Below are positions 34,201-44,881 of a DNA stretch of 64,000 nucleotides, in pieces. Each line of letters starts with the position of its first letter. Position 1 is the first letter of the stretch. The DNA is taken from assembly GCA_018902385.1 (NCBI GenBank), contig JABSSW010000010.1:496001-560000 (forward strand), given 5' to 3'. This DNA is from Physcia stellaris (lineage: Eukaryota; Ascomycota; Lecanoromycetes; Caliciales; Physciaceae). The translations under genes and the position numbers were made by a program. Under the pieces are notes generated by a model that made no database searches, had not been told where the DNA came from, and worked only from the letters and a program-made list of their open reading frames with translations.

Positions 34201-34972
34201 CAAGAAAGACGCCTTGGCTCAGCTGAAGAAGAAGCGGAGGAAGCGCGGACAAGTTGCTTCGGAGGATGAAGAGGGGAATGAGGGGCTGGATGAAACGACG
34301 AGGGAAGCGCGGCGGAAGGCGAGAATGGAAGCGGATCTGGAGAAGAGGCGAAAGATCAAGAGCACGGAGTTTGTAGGCGATAGTGAGGATGATAGTGAAG
34401 CTGATGCGGAGTTTTTCCGGAAAGAGGAGGAGAGGCGGAGGAAGCAGATGGGGAAGGTTGCCGAGGCGCTGAGCGCTGGGAGGGTGGAAAAAGATCAAAA
34501 AGGTGACAAGGAGGGGAGGAATACGGGAGGCAAGAAAGCAGGCAAGAGGAAGTCCGAAAAGGGAGATATCACAGCAACAGCGGCCGCGAAGCGGAAGAAG
34601 AGCAACAAGGTACCATTGCTGGAGGACGAGAATGGAGATGAAGACGAAGATGCCTCTGGACTCGATACAATGTCAATGGATGACTCCTCTCCTCCAGCAC
34701 GAAAAACGCTCGCGATCAGCAGCGACGACGAGGAGTCCGATACACCCCTTTCATCGCCGCACGTCGCGTCCTCCCTGAGCATATCGAAATCCCCTTTTCA
34801 TGGAGCTCGTAGCGCATCGCAAGAAGCCGTCTTCGAGAAAGTGGAAGCTATCGAGCTAGGCACGAGCGGTGGAGATGAGGTTCGAAGCGAGGAAGGCGAA
34901 GGATTGCACATCTCGAAGCCTAAGAAGGTCAGGAGGGCAGTTGTCCTTGACGATAGCGATGAGGATCTGTAA
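31237..34972 (+). CDS. tof1: Tof1/Swi1/Timeless fork-protection protein, 1,226 aa
   Basis: Nuclear component of the fork-protection complex (with Csm3/Swi3), needed for fork pausing and S-phase checkpoint signalling. Exon 1 (31,237-31,329) encodes MEHESETALNPQ through YVYSLVSA; a 55-nt intron (GTACAG...GACAG) leads to exon 2 (31,385-34,972). Exons total 1,227 codons. Conserved front: DDALACLKDIKKWLKLYDE, WPIEKNEMQMTVNHHRH and RTAVRIVLPSIALPQGERSS, the Timeless N-terminal domain (residues about 40-310). A helical middle with FLDSSFNPLFNHIRKAIERE and FMTQSCIDTFVAFTHYYADL follows. The C-terminal third (from about residue 900) is very acidic and basic by turns, with many E/D and KKRRK stretches and two SDDSEAD/SDEDL-type ends. 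Length is at the upper end for the family. Confidence 0.96.
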
Positions 34973-35640
34973 ATGTATTTTTGGATTTTTGGGATCAGGA
35001 TACTCTCAATCATGAAACTAAGGTAGGAGCTATTACTCACTAGAGAGTATTCATCAAGTAGCCCAGTTTCTTTCACGGAATACACACACGTTTACAGAAT
35101 CGAAATTCGACCGACTTGGGACGAATCCGAAAGATGGTCCCGCTTTCGTGTCACAATTCATGTACGAGTACCTTCTGCCAGGAGCCAGAACGCGGCTTGC
35201 CATATCATAAGGAGGAAATTGGTAAGATGCTAAATAACATGGTTGCAACGTACCATTCTATGCTGATAGGACAGGACTGATCAGGATAGAGATAGGATAA
35301 ACCAGAGATGCTACTTCTGTCCCTCCCTAGATCAGCACTCAAAAGCCCATAGTCCATCTCGCCGTGTGTGTTTGATAGCCCATCTACCACCGTCGTCCTC
35401 ATATTGAATGAGATCCTAATACGTCTTCAAGCCCACACAGAGCAAATACCATATCACCCTCATCCCTCACCACTCACACCTTCCACGCCGCTACTCCACC
35501 TCCCCAACAACATTCCTCTCATCCTTCCACGCTTGCGCTACGTATCTACACCCTTCATCAGCGACAACTCTTATCATTGCTCCAGCTCCTCAAAGATACC
35601 CCTCAACAAGCCCCTCAAACCCCCCGGATAAAAAAAAAAC
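34973..35640. other. Convergent intergenic stretch
   Basis: Lies between the 3' ends of tof1 and the thioesterase gene. I see no gene; the CT-rich frame at 35,368-35,631 is low complexity. Confidence 0.5.
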
Positions 35641-36863
35641 TCAGAAATCAACATACTTAGTATGGCTCCCCCTCGCAACCAACTCCCCCTTCGCATCCGT
35701 GAAGCGGATGGAGGTGTACGCTAGGGATTTGCCGACTAGTTCGTTTCCGTTCATTCGTCAGTCAATATACTGTGTTCAGTCTAGGGGGTACGGACAGACA
35801 GATAAGGGAAAGAGCACAGGCAGGTAGGGAATCTAACATTTATCACAACTAACCTCCTTCCCCCCCACACACACGTCAGTCCCTCTCCCTTTCCCTCTCC
35901 CTCACACCCATATCTACAAACGAGAAGGGGAAGGGGAAGGGTAGCGCACCGCTTTCAAGACATCCCCGATTCTACCACCGCTTTTGAGGTAGGTTACTAG
36001 GCCCTGTCAGTTTACTGTCTCTACCGGGGGAGGGATGGGGGGGACTAAAGCTACCATTCAAATCAGTCGAGACGCCGGTACTGAACAACCCCTTTGATGC
36101 CACGGCTAGCGAGCCGCCGAGATCGACTTTGGGGGTTAGCTCTTGTTTGGTATCACGTATTATCCTGAGGTAGAGAAGGAGATAAGGGGATAAGGGGGAA
36201 AGATGAGGGGAAAGGGAGGAGGAAACGCACCCATGCTGGCGATTGTGCCGCCGTGGAGGATACCGAGTCTATTCTGAGGAATGCTTGGGGGTTAGGGTGG
36301 GATGTTTGAGGAGGAGGAGGGGAGGTGAGGGGATAGGGAGGGGAAGGAGGAAGGGGAAGAGGGAAAGGGAATAGACGGACTGTGTGTTCCTTCCGGATAT
36401 CGAGTTCGAAATTGACGAGGCCTGGTTTGGCGGCTGTGATGCGTAGCTGAGGGGGGGTCAGCGTGGTTGTATAGACAAGGAAAGAAAGGGTAGGTTCATC
36501 GAAGACAGCATCCAATGAGATTTCGGAGTACGGAAAAGCAGATATTGAGTCTCGGCAATAGGAACGTTGGAGGATGGAGAAGTAAGGTAAACTGGAGTGT
36601 TCGCTAGGCATACTCAATCTACAAACGGATTTGGTGAACAATATTAACAGAGAGAACCTACATTATCGAGCAGTCTTTACGCATCTATGTCAGAAATATT
36701 GCTAGTGAACCTATGTGGATGTTGGACATGACCACCTTGGCTCCAACCCTGAATTCGCACGGAATGCTTCCCAGACCTGACACTAGGTTCAGCGATTTGG
36801 GCTCAAAAGGGGAAGTCAAAACTTCGCTAGACGTACTGATCTCACGAATTTGAGAGTAGCCAT
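35641..36863 (-). CDS. Hotdog-fold acyl-CoA thioesterase (4HBT/ACOT13-like), 174 aa, nine exons
   Basis: Small thioesterase hydrolysing acyl-CoA, probably in mitochondria or cytosol. Exons (minus): 36,837-36,863, 36,736-36,782, 36,507-36,618, 36,381-36,446, 36,231-36,273, 36,055-36,126, 35,950-35,996, 35,838-35,853 and 35,641-35,735; the sum is 175 codons. The core is clear: LRITAAKPGLVNFELD, NRLGILHGGTIASMVDLGG (hotdog HGG motif), GLFSTGVSTDLNVTYL, SGGRIGDVLKA, CDKFGKSLAYTSIRF and ELVARGSHTKYV. The first three exons (MATLKFVRS, CQVWEAFRANSGLEP and the next) are less certain, though phases close exactly. One exon is only 16 nt. Two donors are weak (GTCCGT, GTCTTC). Introns are rich in GGGGAA or polypyrimidine runs. 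Length is normal for the family. Confidence 0.8.
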
Positions 36864-37052
36864 ATTGGTGGAGACTCGGGCGATATGAAGGATATAGGTA
36901 GGATAAGTGAGGTTGCTTTGAGGGTTAAGGACAATCATAGTATCATATGCTCTATTCTACGTAGCTGTGCTGCAGTGTACATAGGGAACCGAATACGAAG
37001 GATATCTCGACTCGACAATGACGCAGAAACCTTCATTCTTGACCGCTTTACA

Positions 37053-39290
37053 TTATAATTTCCTTTTAACCAATCCTTTGAAAAAGTCGAAGCTGTTTGA
37101 GTCACTCTGCAGCGTGATGATCCTACCTGTGGCTCTGTCCCCAAACGCCAGCTCTTCCGCAATGAGCAGGCCCCAATCTCTGGTGATGCCCTTGATGCGA
37201 GCTCTTATTCCACCTTCAGCCTCGAGCGTAACGATTTGATCCATATGAAGCCAATTCTTGTAGTACAAGCCTTCCAGATCTTTATCGAAGCCAGTTCTAA
37301 CGAAGCGGGAATAAAGGTCCGAGAAGGCTGTGAGTATCCGAGCCAGAAGCTTCTCCAGGGTAAAAGGGGCAGGAGGCTTGAGTGCATTCAGCGAGGTCGT
37401 TGGAGAGGCATTGGTGGTGTTCAAGCCTATGCCAATGACGGAAAGATATTCATCTGAGGAATAATGTGAATTGACTAAGATCCCGCCTATTTTGACATAG
37501 GTCTTAGAAGTTGCGTCGGAAGGATCTAGCGCATCTACGGTGAAGAGGATCTGTTTTAGCAATTTTCCACAATAATTCATTGCAAGAGACAGAGAAAGGG
37601 TGCGTACATATATCGTTCGGCCATTTCAGTTTGACAGGTATCTTCTGGTAACCAATATCATATCCCTTGATGCCATCAACAATAGCCATTGCAGCAAGAT
37701 ATTGGAGAAAAACCACGGGAGCATGCGGCATAAGGGACATCGGATGGCGGACAACCGTAGAAAATATCAATGAGCCGGCTGGCGAGACCCAGACATTGGA
37801 GCCCCGTCCACGACCTGCAACTTGAGTTGTTGCTGTTGCAGTGAATCCGGTTGGAAGACGTCTCAATAATTGAGTATTCCTAACACTGTGAGCCGAGAGA
37901 CAACTCAGGTGAAGAAGACTGTAGGTACTTCTCTAGTATGGTGTTGGTGCTTGTGACAACCTCTCCGTAAAGAAGGTGTTTACCAAATGCATCTCCTCCC
38001 TCGATCGACTTGGACTGAAAATGCTTCAGATTGGAAAAGAAAGCATGGTGGTTGAAGTATGGAGTTTCTTTGCTTTGTGGGACATCTTGGTCGTGAATAA
38101 GGATATGTTTGGTGATCTTACTATAATCGAGAATTCTATCTTGGTCAGCCTCCTCCCCGCCTGTGTCAGGCAGCGCATTGGCAAGAGAGCCGAACGACCA
38201 AGTAGATGACCTCGCAATGCAGAACTTGTCATTTTCATCTTCTATGTACTCTTGCTTGTCCTGAATAGAAATGATGTCTGCAAGGGAAGCTACTATGTCT
38301 GATAGGTGGGAAGGCGAAACCGAGGAGAGGTGGAGTCGGGAAAGGGACGGTACCACGTTCTGTTCTTGGTTCACTTGTAGGCCAAGCTTCCACAGACAAG
38401 CTTTGAGGAAGTCCGTCCTCTGCTGATCATCTTCTGCTAATGCATCGACAACCTTGTCGTATCCTGGCACATCGGCATCCCTGTCAAGATTGACTGCAGC
38501 AAATCTGAAAGCTATTAATAATCTATCTGTGCGAAGCAAATGTGAATACTTACTCGGGATGATTGCTCGTCAGAATCGCAGCTCCTTCACCCACTTTGCA
38601 GTAGACCACAGCTGCTTTGCCTTCCCCGCTGTCCACATGAACATTATCCGTAAAGCTCGCAATAACCTCAACACCCTTGTCTCGAAGTTTCGGAGCATCT
38701 ACAAAGACGCCTCCACCATTGTAATAAGCTCGAAATACCGTCGGAACAGACCCCTTGGCGAGCACGGTCTTCGAAACGGCAATCTCAGCGGCTCTAGTTC
38801 CCTTCTCGCTGTGGTAAACAAAGCCAGGGAATGCACACCCCCGACACGTGCCAGGGTAGAAAGCTAGTTCTCGACTTCCGACTACCTCCATGTTCTTTCG
38901 TCCAACCTCGAATTCGCACCTCTGGCTTGCGTAGTACCCGCCTGCGCAAAGTCCAAGATACAAACCTCCACGCTCAACATATTGACTGATTCTCCGATTG
39001 CCTTCGCCATTGAGGGTACGACAGTAGCCTAAGTCTGCTCCACCGGGAAAGACTAGCAAGGCACAGGATGGGGTCCAGGGTTCTTTAATGATTGCTTCGC
39101 CAGTGACTGTAATCACGGCATAGCTGGGTGAAAGAAGGCGCCGAAGACTGTAAAGGCAGTGTCGAACGGACTCGACAGTGCTTCCATTGCCTTGAGAACA
39201 CGTTAGTAAGCTAAGGTCTTCCTGCAGTGAAAGAAATGCTTGTAATGTCGTACCCGAGTACACAAGGACGTTCATGCGCTTAGTAGCCAT
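37053..39290 (-). CDS. BPL1: Biotin--protein ligase (holocarboxylase synthetase), 688 aa
   Basis: Attaches biotin to the conserved Lys of acetyl-CoA and pyruvate carboxylases using ATP. Exons: 38,554-39,290, 37,929-38,504, 37,608-37,879 and 37,053-37,534; introns of 49, 49 and 73 nt; the sum is 689 codons. The N-terminal half is a class I glutamine-amidotransferase-like domain typical of fungal BPL: VFPGGADLGYC and LGLCAGGYYASQRCEFEVG. The catalytic domain begins near LLYGEVVTSTNTILEKN; it has the biotinyl-AMP loop VAGRGRGSNVWVSP, the strand VKLKWPNDIYALDP and VKIGGILV. The C-terminal domain has FDFFKGLVKRKL at its end. Domain order and length are normal. It is divergent from the DUF3128 gene, with 135 bp between the start codons, so the promoter is shared. 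Confidence 0.95.
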
Positions 39291-39425
39291 GATTCTTGCT
39301 CGTTTGTATGCTTAAAGCCCTAGTTGAGATTGGCTCGCTGGTCAATCTGGCACTATCAGAAAGAATCCGAGCTTAATTGACTTTAGCTGCTACCACTTCG
39401 CAAGACACACAACAACCTGGTCACT

Positions 39426-39886
39426 ATGCCTCAACAAACGACGACAGACGATACCACAAAATTAGACATAGACGACGAGCCCGACGACTGGTAAATTTGC
39501 AGATACATAATTTCATTAGTGCTATCTGGCTGACATGTTTCAATCCAAAGGGACAAGAGGATCTTCACTACAGGCTGTGCCGGTACATCCCAAAAAACCA
39601 GGCCTTTAGTATGGATATTGCGACGAGAGAAGCTGACCTACCAAGATGAGCAGGGCAAGCTTAACGACTGCTACTTCGAGAAGAAGGATTGGCGTTTATG
39701 TAAGAATGAGGTCTGTGATCGGTCTCATCCAACCAATTCTCTAATTCGCACAGGATTATTCGGTTGATCCAGCTGTCTCGAGAGACTTGAGAGCTAACTT
39801 GTATCTTTACACAACAGATGGAAACATTTCGTCAATGTTGGAAGAAGCAAGGAAACGACAAGCGGACGGAAACGAAGGATGTGTAG
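39426..39886 (+). CDS. Small Cx9C DUF3128 protein (Emi1-like), 76 aa
   Basis: Four-exon gene: 39,426-39,490, 39,551-39,582, 39,646-39,710 and 39,818-39,886; the sum is 77 codons. The second exon is 32 nt. The spliced protein begins MPQQTTTDDTTKLDID, then EPDDWDKRIFTTGCADEQ, GKLNDCYFEKKDWRLCKNE and METFRQCWKKQGNDKRT. CYFEKKDWRLC is a Cx9C motif, with further Cys before (TGCA) and after (QCW), as in the DUF3128 family that includes yeast Emi1 and human C22orf39-like proteins. Such proteins are often imported into the mitochondrial intermembrane space by the Mia40 pathway; that location is inference. No conventional signal is seen. The gene is divergent from BPL1. Confidence 0.85.
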
Positions 39887-40148
39887 AGAGAACCTCCCAA
39901 CTTTGTAGATTATCAGGCGATACGACCATTTAGTAAGGCACACACATCAGATTCCGAGAGCTACAAGGCAATGCTAAAGGTAGACCTTTCCCAAAGTCAT
40001 CTTCTCGTGATATCGTCTTCTGCTCGGTGTCACGTGCGCGGCTGAAAACGCCACTTTGCCAAGCCTACGTTAAGAAATATGATACCAGCCCCATTTCGCG
40101 ACGCAGAAAACCCCAAATTATCTCGCTTTGCTTGAGACATCAAACATC

Positions 40149-41239
40149 ATGGCTACTCTACTATTCCAGAGAGCAGGATGGTCCTTACAGATCTCAAGGA
40201 CCTCTCGAGCCTTCGCCATCTCCTTCACCACCGCCCTTCCCCGCCGCCAGAACCCACGACATCTCGCCGAAACCTCAGATGGCCTACGTTCGTCTCGACA
40301 TCGCAGCACCCCTTCCACACGCCACTCCACCCGAACCTCTCAACAAGACTCAGCTCGCAGCATATTCACCACGACGAAAGTCTACCAAGAGCAGCAAGCC
40401 CAGCGCTCATCCACCGCCCCTGTAGTCCGTCTCCTCACACCCTACCCCTAACAGATCACTAAACGTGCTATCCAGCGCCCCACACCCGCAGAACCTACAA
40501 CGCCCCTCCCAGACCTAACAGACGGACTCTCCGACCAACCCGTCGTCCTGGACGAAGGCGCCCGCCAGGTAGACTGGACGCGCTCCTTCCACGGCCTCTC
40601 CTCGGAATCCTTCCCCAAAGAAGCCGCCGACGTCCTGCTCGCGCCGCTCGAGGCCAACGATATAGAAGTCAAGCCCGATGGGATCGTCTACTTACCCGAG
40701 ATCAAGTACAGACGGATATTGAACCGGGCGTTTGGGCCCGGTGGGTGGGGGCTCGCGCCGAGGGGGGAGACGATCGTGACGCAGAAGGCGGTGACGAGGG
40801 AGTACGCGCTTGTGGTGCAGGGACGGTACGCTACTCATTGTTCTTTCTATCTTCTTTCTCTCCCTCCCCCTCTCCTCTCCTTCCAAAGATTTCAAACCCC
40901 CTCGTCAATAACCCCTCACAACTACCCGAGCTGCCAACGCTAACCTCGCCTCCAAAAAGCCTCGTCTCCGTCGCCCGCGGCGAAATGGACTACTTCAGCC
41001 CCGAGGGCATCCCGACCGCAGCCGAGGGCTGCAAATCCAACGCGCTGATGCGCTGCTGCAAGGACCTGGGCGTGGCCAGCGAGCTGTGGGACCCGCGCTT
41101 CATCCGGTCCTTCGTCGCGGCCCACGCCAAGGAGGTCTGGGTCGAGCATCTGGTCACGAAGAAGAAGAAGAAGGTCTGGATGCGCAAGGATGATGCGGTG
41201 AGGTACCCGTTTAAGGAGACGAGGGGGTTTGGGCCGTAG
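40149..41239 (+). CDS. MGM101: Mitochondrial genome maintenance protein Mgm101, 300 aa
   Basis: Rad52-like single-strand annealing protein of mitochondrial nucleoids, needed for mtDNA repair and maintenance. Exons: 40,149-40,421, 40,476-40,825 and 40,960-41,239; the sum is 301 codons. The Arg/Ser/Thr-rich N-terminus ([20 protein letters not shown]) is a mitochondrial presequence. The conserved core comprises [54 protein letters not shown], then across intron 2 [20 protein letters not shown] and [30 protein letters not shown]; the Lys-rich end [12 protein letters not shown] is typical. Intron 1 (54 nt) is uncertain in its exact donor: GTAGTC at 40,422, GTCCGT at 40,425 and GTCTAC at 40,380 all keep frame with the acceptor at 40,475. 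Confidence 0.93.
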
Positions 41240-41974
41240 GGGGTGGGGGGTTGGGCGGTCGTGGTTTGGGGGTGGAGGTAGAGTGTGTGGGAATGTGAGG
41301 ATGGAGGTGGGGTCGGCGGTTGTGTGGATGGCTTTGTCAGCTCTGAAAAGCTGATGGGTTGGCTGTGAAGTTATAGCTCTCCAATATATTGGAAGCAACA
41401 GCGCGAAACTGGAAAAGTGTGGGGAAGGAGGATTGGCCAGCTAGCTACACATCTGCAACTTCCTCAAACATGGTTTTTCTCTGGACTCGTAGTCATCAAC
41501 CGAGATCTCCTCAAGGGCATAAAGTACCTTACATTATCCGCGAGACGTACCCAAATCACATCATCACAAAGCATGACCGAAGCATTTTCCCAAATACTAT
41601 TCAATAAGCAAATGCAAGCTAAGAGTACATGAACTGCATGCCGGCTCGCCAGCAGGTATCTTTTTGTTGAAATCCACGAAATCCACACGCTTAGAAAGTA
41701 TAAACCACCGCTATGCTAAAACACAAAAACACAAACGCGCAATCCACGCATAAAAATCAAACCGTCGCTATGCTAAACAACAGAAACGCAAACTCGCTTG
41801 AAAACGCTCATTGAAAAAGAAAGAGAAAAAGAAAACAAACCACGCTCTATCCACCAAATCCCCAACTTTCCAATCTGCTTTGTAACAGCGTAGGCAATGC
41901 CGATGTCCCCAAAGGCAACAGGTCTTTAGTCAAGACCCAAACATCTCGATGTTTGGGTCACATTCTCCGTCGTC
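41240..41974. other. Convergent intergenic stretch with imperfect direct repeat
   Basis: Lies between the 3' ends of MGM101 and RCC1. About 41,703-41,750 and 41,761-41,800 are imperfect tandem copies sharing CGCTATGCTAAA followed by an A-rich run with ACGC steps. No gene is seen. Confidence 0.5.
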
Positions 41975-43876
41975 TCACTGATTCTCAGCCGGCCCAGCAA
42001 TAATCGAGAACTGGCCGCCACATCCAGCCCAGGTGATCTTCTTCCCACGCACAGCCGTATTCTCCAGCTTCGTAGGCACGAGCACATCATCCCCATGTCC
42101 CTGACCAGTTTGATAGTTGGTGCTGAAGCCCCAGCTGAAAGCTTCGCCAGTTCCATTGATGGCAATGCTATGATCCGTTCCAGCAGCCGCGAACTGAGTG
42201 CCGGTGAGATTAGGAACGGGGAGTGGGACAAGCTGAGCTGCACGATTGCCGCTATCATTGACAGCGACGTCGTCTTCATTGAGAGTCGATGGGTCGATGC
42301 CCATCTGGTTGTTGTCGCAGCGGCCGAAGGTGAGGCAAGAGCCGCCCTGGGTGACTGCTATGGTATGGAAGCCTCCGCCGGCGATTTGAATAACTTTATC
42401 ACTAGGGCGGGTCAGGGAAGGGACTCTGGTGGGGATGCGGACAACGTTGGCATTGGCCCCGTCCCGCTCGATGCGTGTGCCCGTCTGTCCGTGGCCGTTT
42501 AAGCCCCAGGCCCAGACTTGGTCTTTGTCGTCAATGGCGAATGAATGGTCGTTGCCGCATGCGATGTATTGGATTTTCTTACGACCCATACGGAGCGGAG
42601 TAGGGACTATCGACGTGTAGTGGTGACGCTCGATGGAACGGTACCCGAGCTGACTCTGTGGGTTGGCACCCCAGCAGTAGGCTTTGCCATTAATGTCGAG
42701 GGCAAATGCGCTGTTGGATCCGCATACAACGCTCTTGATCTTCGTCAACTCCTCTAAGAGGGCAGGAGTTCGCTGGAGTTTTTCATCGGGTGAGAAACCA
42801 AGGATACCTTCGGTGTTCTAGGGAATAATTAGTGTGTAAAGCTAGAAGCAAGACTCTCTTACTTACCCTGAATGTTCCCCAACCATAAACGAGTCCATCG
42901 TTGGTAACCGCAAACGAACAGCTATCACTAGCTGCTACTTGAGTGAATACTGTACCTTCTGGAAACGACGTGCTTGGAATAGCAGTGGGTGTGGCCTCTT
43001 TCGGGTTCAGCCCGCTGTCTTCGTCGTCACTATCTTCGTCTTCTTGGTCTGCATTTCTTAGTCCACCGCTCCACGAAGTATCGCGCCCCAAGGCCCCATC
43101 ATCGTTCACACCCCAGGTCAAGATTTTATTGTCATGGGTCAACGCAACCACGTGCATACCACCGCAAGAAACCTGGACTACACCAACATCCGCAGCCGGG
43201 AGAAGTGGATTTAATCGCGGGCGCTTGACGTCAATGGCAGTCTTCGCAGTGCCCAGACCAAGTTCGCCAGCTGAGCCTTCACCAAAAACATAGACATTAA
43301 GCTTTTCCGTAGGGGCTTGATTTATGACCGTTTTCGCTTTCGGAGCTTTGGCTTGAGGCGTGCGGGCTCTCTTAGCGGTACGTGGAGCCACCTCTTCCTC
43401 GTCTTCAGTTTCTACGGCTTTGCGCTTTTGTGACGCGTTTGCCTTCGTGGTTGTCGCGGCTTTTGTAGTCGTTTTCTTAGGGGCTGAAGCAGTGGTTTTT
43501 GCTGGAGCTTTTTTCGCTGCAGAAGCTTTCTTCGAGGCTGCCGATATCTTAGTACGACAATTTTCACTCAGGGACGATTTCAACTTACCAGCGGGTGCGG
43601 CCTTCGTAGCTGGCGCCTTTTTCGTTTTCGTCACTTTAGAAAGAGCAGGCGCCGCTGAGGCTTTGGTGGGACGGCTGGATTTTCTTGTGGTAGTGGTACT
43701 TGCGACAGCTACAACAGGAGCAGCCTGAAGTGATTTGTCAGCTTAGCGTTCCAAAGACTCTTCGCCAAATGCAATAAACTCACCTTAGCGGGCGCTTTAC
43801 GTTTACTCGCTGTGTTCGCCTTTGGTTTTGAGGCAGCTGAGTTACCTGCAGCAGCTGTGGCCTTCTTTGGAGCCAT
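41975..43876 (-). CDS. RCC1: RCC1-family Ran guanine-nucleotide exchange factor, 580 aa
   Basis: Chromatin-bound nuclear exchange factor that loads Ran with GTP (Pim1 in fission yeast). Exons: 43,784-43,876, 43,589-43,724, 42,867-43,537 and 41,975-42,817; the sum is 581 codons. The N-terminal about 160 residues are Lys/Ala/Thr-rich (PKKTTTKAATTT, SQKRKAVETEDEEE), a likely DNA-binding tail with nuclear signals. Seven-bladed propeller repeats follow, with FGEGSAGELGLG, VSCGGMHVVALTHDN, TWGVNDDGALGRDT, ASDSCSFAVTNDG, YGWGTFRNTEGILGFS, CGNDHSFAIDDKDQVWAWGLN and GGGFHTIAVTQGG. An acidic insert (about residues 235-255) sits in blade two. The 51-nt intron at 43,538-43,588 (GTAAGT, TACTAA, CAG) has no stop and a length divisible by three; if retained, the protein would be 597 aa. 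Confidence 0.93.
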
Positions 43877-44381
43877 CTTTAAGGTGCAGAAGCAACCGCC
43901 GATGTTGTTGCGACGCCAGCTGCTTTTTCCGGTTTTGAATGTGTCAAAGGGGAGTTCCGAGGTGGAGGTGCAGGTGGGAGAGTTGAGTCCGAAGCAAGCT
44001 CAGTGAAAAGTGCAGCACCGATTACTGCCTGCTCTGTTTTCCTCGCTTTCGAGCGTGTTGTCGGAACGTTGCGAGAAGGGGCTGCTAGATTAGAAGTAAG
44101 AAGAGACTCATGAATCAGGCGAACTTCAGGCGTGGAGGGGGTAGGTAAGGGTGGGATCTTGGTTGACGGTGATATGAGGAACAAAATCGACACCAAGCTG
44201 GTACAAATTATTGATATTGACCTGAAAAAAAGTTCGCGAAGAAAATGTCAACAATGCCACGGAATGCGGGCCGCGGTCGAGTGCAACGCTTACCGACATT
44301 AAAGGCTTAGTCCGGAAATCGGTCCGGTTCTTAGTAACACGAAGAACATCCAATCATTCATCTCAGCTTGTCACTCCGCTA
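43877..44381 (-). other. RCC1 leader with possible 5' UTR intron and upstream ORF
   Basis: Upstream of RCC1, an intron-like segment (44,222-44,293; donor GTAAGC, acceptor after a T7 tract ending CAG) could lie in the 5' leader. Spliced, an ATG at 44,352 opens a 51-codon frame (MDVLRVTKNRTDF... to a TGA near 44,127). This may be a small upstream ORF of the RCC1 transcript or an independent small gene. No domain is recognised. Confidence 0.3.
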
Positions 44382-44425
44382 CGGAGACCCACACCATTAG
44401 TTCTGTCACTGGCCCTAACCCTATG
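44382..44425 (+). repeat. Left terminal inverted repeat of the MITE
   Basis: Begins CGGAGACCCACACCATTAG and ends CCTAACCCTATG. Pairs with 44,836-44,879 with one mismatch. Confidence 0.9.
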
Positions 44426-44835
44426 GGGGCAAGAAATGGGGGCAATTTCCGCTGTTTTGGCCGCAGAGGTGCAACGCACTTTAACATACCACTTGTGCCA
44501 CGAATTCAGATCAAATCGTTTCAATTTGTTGCAATATCTGTAGCATAGAATGATTACTATTATCTGATTAGGCTCAATCGCATTTTGATGTTGAATCTCG
44601 TCGCTATTTCGATGAAATTGCGTTATGATCGATCGCAATACTCTCACGTGCGAAGCCTGCGCGTTGCTCAACGTGACTTGAGAATGAAGTTATTTTCATC
44701 CAAACTGAGAGAATTCTACATACAAAAGAGAATAGATCATTCGAGAGTCTTCAAAACGTGCACGCCTTTTATTTGAAGTCACATCATATCGGATGACTTT
44801 CAAGCTCTGATGTGGGGTGTATAGTGAAGCCCTAA

Positions 44836-44879
44836 CATAGGGTTAGGGCCAGTGACAGAACTAATGGTGTCGGTCTCCG
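44836..44879 (-). repeat. Right terminal inverted repeat of the MITE
   Basis: Read on the minus strand it begins CGGAGACCGACACCATTAG. Pairs with 44,382-44,425 with one mismatch. Confidence 0.9.
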
Positions 44880-44881
44880 TA

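Larger units (their letters stand above)
44382..44879. mobile_element. 498-bp MITE, Tc1/mariner-pogo type, TA target-site duplication
   Basis: Terminal inverted repeats of 44 nt (44,382-44,425 and 44,836-44,879) match at all but one position; both ends start CGGAGACC (position 9 is C on the left, G on the right). Each end is flanked by TA (44,380-44,381 and 44,880-44,881), the target-site duplication of the Tc1/mariner/pogo superfamily. The 410-bp interior is AT-rich without a transposase frame, so it is non-autonomous. The near-identical repeats suggest a fairly recent insertion. It lies 506 bp upstream of the RCC1 start codon. Confidence 0.88.

Noticed and set aside
33508-34498. Long antisense open frames (231 and 181 codons) opposite tof1
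   Set aside because: They are shadows of the acidic, codon-biased C-terminal region of tof1, rich in Ser/Arg/Pro with no independent signals.
44411-44425. Telomere-like CCCTAACCC inside the MITE ends
   Set aside because: Only about one and a half units; it belongs to the terminal inverted repeats at both ends and is not a telomeric array.
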